From: Hevea brasiliensis
Lineage: Eukaryota; Streptophyta; Magnoliopsida; Malpighiales; Euphorbiaceae
Reading direction: 5' to 3'
DNA: 64,000 bases
Assembly: GCF_030052815.1 (NCBI RefSeq)
Contig: NC_079505.1
Coordinates: 63,857,309-63,921,308 of the forward strand
The position numbers were made by a program, and so were the translations under genes. The notes under the pieces were generated by a model, which did not search any database, was not told where the DNA came from, and saw nothing but the letters and a program-made list of their open reading frames with translations. Within the stretch, counting starts at the first letter, position 1; each line of letters begins with the position of its first letter. Shown piece after piece: positions 55,246-64,000 of this stretch.

Positions 55246-58200
55246 TGTAACATCCTCCCGGTAGCAACTCCGTACATTCTACTGTTCCGGTAACCGGTAT
55301 CGGTCCGGACAGCTAGAACGTCCGGAAAAATATTTAAACTAAAGTGAGGGACCATAATTAACTCAAATATTAATAAGAAACATTTAGTAAAAATTTTAGA
55401 AATAAAATACAACCAAGTTAAATGAGCCGGTGCCCAAGCGAGGGGTAACTCAGAGGGAAGTTGCGGTTCTCGCAACGAGGAGCCCTAGACCCAGGGAAAA
55501 ATTCATAAAATAATTTTTGGGACTCCATAGAAGGGTTATTGAGGTTCCTATGGCATTAGAATTCCAAGAAAATATTTAGAAAAATTTTTCAATCAGTACA
55601 AACAATTTTGACCCGTTAAGCCAAACGGAGGGCATTTTGGTCATTTCGCCTTCAGAGGTGATTTTTGGCCGACTTGTCCAGTTAAGTAAATAATTATTAT
55701 GATTCAAAATATGAATAAATATTGCTAGAAATTAAATTGAAAATGAGTAGTGATGAAAAGAAAAGAAAAATGAAATAAAAAGCAAATTATGACATGTGAT
55801 GATGTCATTTATAAATTACCAACCAATCACAAGCTAATAAGCTTTCTTAAATACTTAAAAGAGACAAATGGACCTAAAAATTCTGCTCTTCTTCTTCTTC
55901 TTCTTCCTCCAATACGTGACCTCTCTTCCATAGCTAAGTATATTCAAGCTTTTCAAAGCTTGATTCACCCATTTCTACCCAACAAAATCATAACCTAGCT
56001 TCACAAAAAATTAACCTAGCAACTTGAGTAACCTCTAGGCAGCCAAAAGAAGAAGAAAGAAGGAGTTTGGGTAGCTTGAAATTCTGCCCCATTCAAGGTT
56101 AGTGCTTACTTATGCAAAGATTTCTTTATTCCCATGTTAGGGACTTGAATTTAGTAGGAAATTGTAACTTAAATGGACTAGAGATTATGTTTGAAGTAAA
56201 TTATATATGTTAGAGTATTTTCAATTTTTGGCAGCCCTAAGGAAGGATGAGTTTGATTGTTTTAATGGACTTAGAGTGGGCTAGAAATGATATTTAAGGT
56301 ATATATATGCATGGATATTGAACTAGTGTGCTAACTAAGGTGTATGAGTAAATTGAAATGGATGCTAGGGTTTTGAGAAGTGAAAATTTGGCTTGGCTTA
56401 GGAAATTGTTAGAGAACATTTTAATGGTCAATTAGTGACCATTTTAGGTAAGTTGACCATAATTTGGACTGAAATATAGCATGGCAAAGTGAAGGAGTAT
56501 CTGCCTAGGGACAGTGGGGTATTGAAATTTCAGTCCACTTGGACTGCCATATCCTTGGCTGTGTTGGTCCAATTGGTGTTTGGCCAATTGGACATGAAAC
56601 TAGGCTTATAATGGCACATTTTTTCTGAAGAAACCATGCCCAAAAGACCAAAGCAAGAGGACCAAAAGTTGGCCCCAATCCGGATACCCTGCAACAGCAC
56701 CTGCAGAAATGACCAAATGAACAGTAACTATTCATTTGGCCATAACTCACTGTAAATATGGTCAATTGACCTGAAATTTTTACAACAACAAGATAAGATA
56801 TAAACAAATAACTTTCATGAAGAAACCTACCCCAAATTATGCCATTAACCCATTCAAATTATTGAGCAAAGTTAAGTTATCAAACCTGCAATCTGCAGAT
56901 TTTCATTTGAGCAGTAATCTTTGGATGACTATAACTCTCTCTAGAAAACTCGGATTTAGTCGATTCTTGAACCGACGGAAACCTAAGGCATGGTAGAACA
57001 TTTCATATGAAGAAAGTTAGACCAAATTATGAACTTAACTTGGTCAAATTACTGACCAAAGTTGGACCAAAATCTGCCAAAACCCAAAATTTCAGCATGA
57101 ACAGTACACGTGAACAGTAAACTTATTTTGGCCATAACTTGAGCTACAAAACTCCAAATGGAGTGATTCAAAAAAAGAAATTCAACTAGACAAAATAAGG
57201 AACAACTTTCATGTTTACCATTTCCTCAAATTCCCACTGTAACAGTGCTTAATGGAATAGTAAAATTAAGCTTTAAAAACTGAAAATTTTGTTTCCCTTG
57301 TTTTAAGCCTATAAATGGTAATGGTGATCACTTCCAACAAGTTTTAAATGAAAAATGTGGTATGTTTGAAGTGCCAAAGTCAAGGTACCTACTTTCTATG
57401 CAAAAGTCAACTTTCTTGTTGACCAATGAAATGAATAGTGACACCAAAAGTTAAAATTCAAATATTGAAGAATTTTAAAGTATCAAATGCCCTAGTATAC
57501 CTAACAAGATTGGTTTGGATAGTTTGGAATGCCAATAGGGTATTGTTTTAGCAGTACTGCGAAAGGCTTTATGCCTGTATTCATGGCTTTTATGCCCGTA
57601 TTCATGGCTTTTATGCCCGTATTCATGGCTTTTATGCCCGGTTATGTGATATCATGGCTTTTTAGCCATACGATTACATCGTGGTAGGCGTTCTGCGTCC
57701 CATGGTATGACGGCGAGGCACGCGGTGTCGGTGCCAATGACCCGTTATCGATCGATCGTCCAAGATAGGTTACTTGGGCATGGAAAAGTATAACTGTGGT
57801 TGCACTGATTATTAAAGAAAATACGAAAATTAAGTATCAGGAATGATTACAAAAATACAAAGAAGCTCAAGATCATGAAGAAAATAATTAACGAAATGCA
57901 TGAAGAAGTTAATATCATAAAACATGATTAGCCCTCGACTAAACAATAAGTTAGTAATTAGTCAATTCTTATGAACACAATAGCAAGGAAATTATTATTT
58001 TTATTTGCATATATTATATTTTCTTGTATTATTGGCACCACTAAGCTTTATGCTTAGCGTCGCTTTGCAACGCGTGAGTACTGAAAGATTTGGACAGAGG
58101 GCCCGGTAGACCATAGATTGGGTAAGGCCATTCACAGTTCTACATAGCGCCGTGTCACCTCACAGACTATAGTGCATTGGTAGGACACTAGGTCCCATTT

Positions 58201-58767
58201 TGTATTTTGAGATTTTTGTAAATTTGGTAATTAAACTCTTATTTTATCATATGTATTTGAACAAATGTAAGATAATTTTGTATTAATGTAAGTACTTTTA
58301 ACTTGTGATTATAAATCACATGTGAGAATTTATTTATGATTTGAGTCTAATGATGATGTGAAATGACAAATAGAGGAATCGTTAAGAAATTGCTGTAACT
58401 TGATGTGATACAAAATGTGAATTGTATATGAGTACCATGAGATGAATGATTGAGAAATAAATGAAATTGATGAAATTATTCTGAGAGTTTGTTGATAATT
58501 GGAGTTGGGATTGATTGAATATGATCATAGGAAGTGTTTTTCACAGGTTCCGAAGAACTGTTTTCTCCATTTTTAGCCGGTACTCCGCCGGATTTTCTAT
58601 AAAATTTTCGGAACCTCAAATAAATTACAATTTCAATAAATGAATTATATTTCACAAATTATTTTAAAAAGCTATGATAAAAATGAATTAAGATAAAATA
58701 GAGTGCTCCGGCACACTGAGTGGCATAACTTGCTCGGCTACACTGTAGTCGGGTAAGGGGTGTCACA
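55246..58767 (+). repeat. Solo LTR V, chromovirus-type (3,522 bp)
   Basis: TGTAACATCCTCC to GGGGTGTCACA, flanked by a perfect CAACC duplicate (55241-55245 and 58768-58772); the Z gag frame continues across it. It shares the GTTCCGGTAACCGGT..CGGTCCGGACA start, a weak 5S-like module (55415-55460), the hairpin (56713-56739) and the TAACTTGAGCTACAAAACTC modules with Y. No coding region. Same family as U. Confidence 0.9.
57570..57632 (+). repeat. Three tandem copies of a 21-bp unit in V
   Basis: TATGCC(T/C)GTATTCATGGCTTT at 57570, 57591 and 57612, followed by a diverged fourth copy reading TATGCCCGGTTATG...CATGGCTTT. Confidence 0.95.
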
Positions 58768-60370
58768 CAACCACAGCCCCTAGCAAGACAGTATGAGAAG
58801 CTAATGAAATTTAGGGCTATTGAATTCAAAGGAACTGTGGATCCACTGGAAGTAGAACAGTGGTTAGAAAGGATGGAACGGGTGTTCAGGAGGCTACAGC
58901 GTGCAGAATAGCTGAAGTTTGAGTACTCTATTTCACTTTTGGAAAGGGATGCCTATGAATGGTGGAAGACCATCCCCCACAGCCTGGTGGAACCTCCAGT
59001 CCTTGCCTGGTCAGACTTCTTGAGGGAGTTTCGACATAAATGGGTCCATGATACTTATGTGGATATGAAATTGTAAGAATTTCTGAGTTTGAAGCAAGGG
59101 GACAGAACCATAATAGAGTATGAGAGAGACTTCTCTCGGTTGAGCCACTATGTTGGAAGCTTAGTTTCCACCCTTAGATATCGGTGTAAGCGGTTTGAGG
59201 CCTGGTTAAGGCCTAATTTGAGAATGCAAGTTGTGGGGTTCCAACATCAGAATTTCTCTGAGCTGATCTCATAGGCTTTGGACTTAGAAAGAATTGAAAA
59301 GGAAGGATCAGTTAAGAAGGGTACACAAGAGAAAGAGAATACTGAAAAGGCCACTGATCAAGCACCTGAAAGTGGTTCTAGGAAGAGAAAGAATTTTGGG
59401 GGATCCAGATCTCGTAAATTTGGTAGAGGCAGATTTTCTGGCCAAAGACCACCCCGATCTAGTCAGCAAACCAAGCAGACACCTAGAGGGGCATTATTAG
59501 TCCGTCAATGTGAGACTTGTGGCAGAACACATGGTGGGGTATGCTTCAAAGCCGCAAGTGCATGTTACCCACAGACAGATGGCCAGTCTGAGAGGGTAAT
59601 TCAGATATTGGAGGATATGCTTCGGGCTTGTGTAATTGAGTTTGAGGGTAGTTAGGATACACACTTGCCTTTGATTGAGTTTGCTTACAACAACAGCTAT
59701 CAATCAAGCATTGGGATGCCTCCATATGAAGCTTTGTATGGCAGGAAGTGTAGAACTCCCCCGTGTTGGGATAAAGTGGGCAAAAGAAAGATGATTGGGC
59801 CAGAAATTGTTCAGCAGACAGAGAAAAAGATTAGACTAATTAGAGATCGACTCAAGGCTGTGTCAAACCGTCAGAAGTCCTACATTGATTTGAAGAGGAG
59901 GGATATTGAATATGCAGTGGGTGATAAAGTATTCCTCAAGGTTTCCCCTCGGAAGAAAATTATGAGATTTGGCAGAAAGGGGAAACTGAGTCCTCATTTC
60001 ATTAGACCCTATGAGGTTCTGGAAAGAGTGGGTCCTTTGGCATACCGATTGACACTACCTCCAGAGCTAGAGAAGATACATAATGTCTTCCATGTATCTA
60101 TGTTGAGGAGGTATAGATCCGACCCATCTTATGTACTACCAGTGGAAGAGATTGAGGTAAACCCAAACCTCACATATGAGGAAGAACCCATAGAGATTCT
60201 GGCATATGAGGTGAAGCAGTTGAGGAACAAGCAGATACCACTAGTTAAAGTGCTGTGGAACCATCATTTAGGCCAGCAAGCTACTTGGGAGCGAGAGGAG
60301 GACATGAAAAAACAGCACCCATAGCTGTTCAGAGACTGATACCAGGTAAAATTTTGAGATGAAATTTATT

Positions 60371-60386
60371 TTAAGGGGGGGAGAAT
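60371..60386 (+). other. Z polypurine tract
   Basis: TTAAGGGGGGGAGAAT directly before the 3' LTR, identical to that of Y. Confidence 0.9.
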
Positions 60387-63300
60387 TGTAACACCCCTAT
60401 ATGCATAAATATGTGTAATGCTCTGTTCTAGTGACCAGTGTCGGTCCGGACAATTACGAAGATTAGAACCATGTTTAAGACACCTAGAAAAGTCCTGAAT
60501 GGAAATAAATAGTGAATACCAGATAGTGAAGTATAAATAAGAAAAACAAAGCATAAAAGGTTAAATGAGCCGAGGGTCACAGCGATGGGTGACCTTACAG
60601 GGAAGTGACTGCGAGCTCAACTGTAATCCTAATTTTGAACGAGAAATTGTGACATCGCAGTCCAAAGGACTATGGCAAAGCTAGTGGAAAAGAGAAAATC
60701 ACAGAAAAGAGCTTATAAATAAGTCAAATAATTAGGTCAGGGTTCTGGAAGACATACCAAATTATTTGCAAACCGGATCAGACCGGCGAGGGGCAAATTG
60801 GTCAACTCACCCCTAGAGGTGACTCAGGACCTAACTGTCCAATAAAATCTAAGAAATGAAAATTTTGAAATATAGAATTAAATTAAAGAGCTATGAAAAA
60901 ATAAAGGAAAAAGAAAAGAAAAGTAAAATTTGATTAATGACATCGCAAGGATGACATAAGCAATGACCTCAAAAATGAATTTCATTTAATTATTTTTTTA
61001 CCAATTCAATTATGGGCATAAAATAAAATTAAAAAGTTATTTTTTTTACTTCTCTTTTTCTTGGTGCCATGGTCTTTTTCTTCTCCCAACTCTCTCTCTA
61101 AAACTCCATGGAAGCTTAATTTTAAGATTCATAAACCCCAAAAATTCCCATAAATTCCCCACTTATTTTTTATTAAACCTTGCTTTTGTAACTTGAGAAG
61201 CAGGTTGAAGAAGGAATTGTGAAGGGAAGTGGAGAAAATTGAAGAATTAGAATTCAAAGAAGAGGTTAGTAGTGAAATTCAATTTCACTCTTTAAATTTA
61301 TGTTTATGTAGTTAAATTAACTTAGAAATTGTGAAAAATTCAAACAAATCAAACTTGTTAGACTCTTTGGAGATTTCGGCCAGCACATAGGGAGCTAGGG
61401 TTTACTTGAGTTTGATGAATTTAAAAGGGTAATTAAGTTGAATTAAGTGTATAAAAGATGATTGTGCACTTTAATTATACTAATTGAGCCATTTGCAAAA
61501 AATTAGGGTTCTTGAGTTCATGAAATTGGGGGAAAAATTAGAAGAAATGGTCAATTGATGCAATTGACCCTAATTAAGGTTAGAAATGGTCAATTGTGAC
61601 CAATTGAGATGTGTTGGAGTGATTAGAAGTGCAATGCAATTCGGATTGGAGAAGGGTCAATTTTAGGTAGTATGACCTAGGTTCTTTTTAGGGACCAAAA
61701 CTATAATTCTGCCACCCCAATTGGTGTGAGACTAATTGGATATGAAAGTAGACACATAATGCCACAATTTTTGTGTAGAAACCATGCCCAGAAAATGACA
61801 TTAAGATGGTGAACAATTAGGTCGAGTTCGGGTAATGTGCACTGCCACTGTACTAGACTGACCAAAAGAACAGTGTTTATTCATTTGGCCATAACATGGT
61901 GTAGGAAGGTCCAAATGACCTGAATTTTATACCGATGGAAAGATGAGACATAGCACTATCTATTAAGCATGAGAAAGTCAATATTTTGACTGAATAGTGT
62001 CATGAATAGTAACCCCAAAATGCAAACTTCAAAGAACATTATTTTAAGCAAATTAAGGCTAGAATTAAGTAGGTGTGATTTTATTTATTAGATTAATTAT
62101 GAGATATGATACTGAAACATAGTAAATTGCGTGTTTGAGTTGAAAAGGACGTTAAAAAGCCAAAGGAACATTGAGTCAAGGTCTAGAGGCGACTCAAATC
62201 AGGTCTGTGCACAATAACTCTCAATTATTGTTTCCACCTTGAAAACTTGATTTATTATGTATTGTAAATGTATTGTGTTAATTATGAATTCTGAGAACTA
62301 TTGTGTTGCCACTTTGTGAATGAAAATGTGACTTTGGAAATTGAGTGTATTTTGCATGCAATATTTGAATTTTTTTTTTAAATTGATTTCCGACTCACAC
62401 TTAGCATGACAGTACCATATTATTCCTCCTCCATTTGTGCAGTTGAGATCGATTATTTTTCCTCCCTCTCTGGCTTACCAGTTGAGGTCGAGATCGGATG
62501 AGTACTCATTAGCTAGCTAGCCACCTCCCTCACTGATTTCAATTAGTGAGGTTGTAGATTACTTTGTCATGATGTACAACATGACATTGATTGAAAATTT
62601 TGTGTCGTGACTTAAGTTGTGTATGAATTGGCAATACTGTGTTTATTAAATTATTTGACAAAATTATGTTATAAATGTGATTTGAAAATTGTGAAATGTG
62701 CTTGTGTAATATTTAAATTATGATTTGACAATGAATGATTTATGTTTAGCTTTTTAAATTTTATTATTCACCACTGAGTAAATTATACTCAGCGATAGCT
62801 TATTTTGCTGTCACAGATAAAGGAAAGGAAAAAGCAGCAGAGTGAGCTACTGAATTGACAAGGACCACATTGACTTTTTGGTGCGTGTATTATTTATACC
62901 CTTGTAGTTTATTTTGATGTAAATATCGTAGTGTCATATGTATTAATGTAAATTGAGCAGTTGAACAGTAAACTTGTAATAATATTATTTTTGAAATTTC
63001 TGTCTGCAAATTTAACTTGTAAATGTAAATTAAATATTTTAAATGCAATGTTGATGAGTTTATTTAATTGTTTTGAAAATATTGTGAACTAAGAATTTTG
63101 AATTGCATTTGTGTTGATGGGGTTGATTATGTGGATTTGAGTTGAATTGAAGGTTGAGATTTGTGAAGTGATTTATTGGAAGTGCTTTTTTACCGGTTTA
63201 AAATTTTGGTTTTTCTTAATTACATACGGTACTCTGCCAAAATTTTTACAAAATTTGTAGAAAAATAAAAGTTATCAAAATTTTTACCTAGTCTTTAAAA

Positions 63301-63410
63301 TGAAATTAAAAGTTTTTAATACCTGTTAAAAGTGCTCACCACCTTCAAAAGAAATAAAAATATTATAAAATCCCTTGTGGTGTATTTAATGGGTTATTGG
63401 TAGGCGAAGT
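60387..63410 (+). repeat. Z 3' LTR, cut by element U
   Basis: Starts TGTAACACCCCTATATGC. Compared with the 5' LTR it lacks about 400 bp (the equivalent of 52925-53325, junction near 61955) and has about 40 extra bp at 61556-61597 built from GAAATGGTCAATTG. The last 72 bp are displaced beyond the window by U. It contains the 5S-like module (60559-60606) and hairpin (61862-61888). No gene seen. Confidence 0.9.
60559..60606 (+). other. 5S rRNA-like module, Z 3' LTR
   Basis: GGTTAAATGAGCCGAGGGTC then GCGATGGGTGACCTTACAGG and GAAGT: C-box word intact and followed by GGGAAGT as in 5S rRNA. Confidence 0.55.
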
Positions 63411-64000
63411 TGTAACATCCCCACTGTACGTATTTTGTATGTTCTGTTGCTTCGGTGACACAATATCAGTCCAGGTAAGTCAGGATGTCTGGAACTACAC
63501 TTCGGTGATAGTGAACTGACATATAATGATGAAATAAATAAAAATAAAATACACGAAAAATTAAAGAAAAATGAAAGAGAGAAAATGAAACTAAGTTAAA
63601 CGAGCCGGCACCACAGCGATGGGTGACCGCACCGGGAAGGCCCTTGCCGACCCCAGAACAGCGGGGAACCCTCGGAATTAAATTTCGGGACATAATTAAA
63701 GGTTTATTGAAATATAATTGACACTAGAAATATAAAAAAAAAAATTAATAAATTAGTACAAAGAAAAACGAAAAATCGAAAATATGACCCAAAGAGGAGC
63801 ATTTTGGTCATTTGACACCTAGGGTTGCCTTTTGACCTCAATTTCCATTAAAAATAAATGACATTACACTTTGAAAATGTCATGAAAAATTAAAATAAGA
63901 AACATTATACGAATAGTGCAAGAAATGGGGTATAAATTGAATAATTAAAATCTCAACATATAAAATAACTTAATTAAAAATGAGTGGAGCACTAAGGGGT
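63411..64000 (+). mobile_element. Element U: chromovirus-type LTR, runs off right edge
   Basis: Starts TGTAACATCCCCACTGTACG and interrupts the Z 3' LTR after GAAGT (63406-63410), the expected target duplicate. It resembles V and Y over its first 300 bp and holds a 5S-like module at 63594-63639. Whether it is a solo LTR or the start of a full element cannot be seen. Confidence 0.85.
63594..63639 (+). other. 5S rRNA-like module in U
   Basis: AGTTAAACGAGCCGGCACCA then CAGCGATGGGTGACCGCACC and GGGAAG, same order as in Y and Z. Confidence 0.5.

Larger units (their letters stand above)
55031..60339 (+). pseudogene. Z gag fused in frame to integrase C-terminus and chromodomain, split by solo LTR V
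   Basis: The ATG at 55031 starts MEEGDHYVEQSVEAEAQGEA, as in Y. The frame is interrupted at 55246-58767 by V and continues exactly in frame after it. Gag landmarks: FKGTVDPLEVEQWLERMERV, YEWWKTIPHSLVEPP, IIEYERDFSRLSHYVGS, then CETCGRTHGGVC. At about 59560 gag runs without frame change into YPQTDGQSERVIQILEDMLR, the part of integrase holding the catalytic Glu, and on through YRLTLPPELEKIHNVFHVSM to the chromodomain LAYEVKQLRNKQIPLVKVLW. The two integrase Asp residues are missing. Stops are at 55157, 55220, 58909, 59074, 59272, 59653 and 60322; natural end TGA 60337. Confidence 0.9.
51462..63410 (+). mobile_element. Element Z: internally deleted chromovirus, split by V and U
   Basis: Truncated 5' LTR, primer site, gag (split by V), integrase C-terminus and chromodomain, polypurine tract and 3' LTR (interrupted by U after 63410). 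Protease, RT, RNase H and most of the integrase core are gone. Related to Y in gag, integrase and LTR ends. The left end joins X at 51462 without the first 71 LTR bases or a visible target duplicate. Seven stops lie in the remaining coding frame. Confidence 0.9.

Noticed and set aside
57600..57780. CGATCGATCG word and GC-richer stretch as a possible regulatory island
   Set aside because: Too short and inside solo LTR V, no gene nearby.

Overview
This is nuclear DNA of a flowering plant, probably a woody dicot (species not identifiable from the sequence). The whole 64 kb is a pile of nested LTR retrotransposons. I see no intact host gene, no RNA gene and no CRISPR. The plant assignment rests on the element types: a Tat/Ogre Ty3-gypsy element with a tRNA-Arg primer site, an Athila element with a tRNA-Asp primer site, a 5S-rRNA-bearing Cassandra-type TRIM, chromodomain Ty3-gypsy (Tekay-like) elements and copia remnants.

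Layout. (1) 1-13945, minus strand: an Ogre/Tat element that runs off the left edge, with RT/RNase H, linker, protease, gag, an extra upstream ORF1 (DUF7745-like plus coiled coil), leader, PBS, and a putative LTR of about 5.7 kb. That LTR carries, on the opposite strand, a TATA box and a broken Transposase_28-like gene. (2) 13946-14751: a copia gag/PBS/LTR remnant, cut on the left by the Ogre LTR and on the right by element X. (3) 14752-51461: element X, an old minus-strand chromovirus. Its 3' LTR contains a Cassandra TRIM (15247-29999), whose own second LTR is split by a 13,965-bp Athila element (15986-29950). The same LTR also holds two sister Athila-type solo LTRs (30214-31853 and 33126-34616). 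The X pol gene is split by solo LTR W (36494-50794), which is itself split by a 12.2-kb chromovirus Y (36977-49197). (4) 51462-63410: chromovirus Z, lacking the first 71 bp of its 5' LTR and all of protease, RT and RNase H; its gag is split by solo LTR V (55246-58767) and its 3' LTR by element U (63411 to the right edge).

Because target-site duplications can be read at most junctions, the order of insertion can be reconstructed: copia remnant first, then X and Ogre, then Cassandra, W, Z and the solo LTRs, then Athila, Y, V and U. The Athila LTR pair differs at about 30 of 1,581 positions (counted by eye), so it is fairly young. Y and Z are full of stops and X is heavily decayed.

Most notable: the LTRs of Y, Z and U (and more weakly V) carry a short stretch resembling the 3' half and C-box of 5S rRNA, the same kind of module that defines the unrelated Cassandra element in this window. 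Also notable are the antisense gene inside the Ogre LTR and a hairpin shared by the Y, Z and V LTRs.
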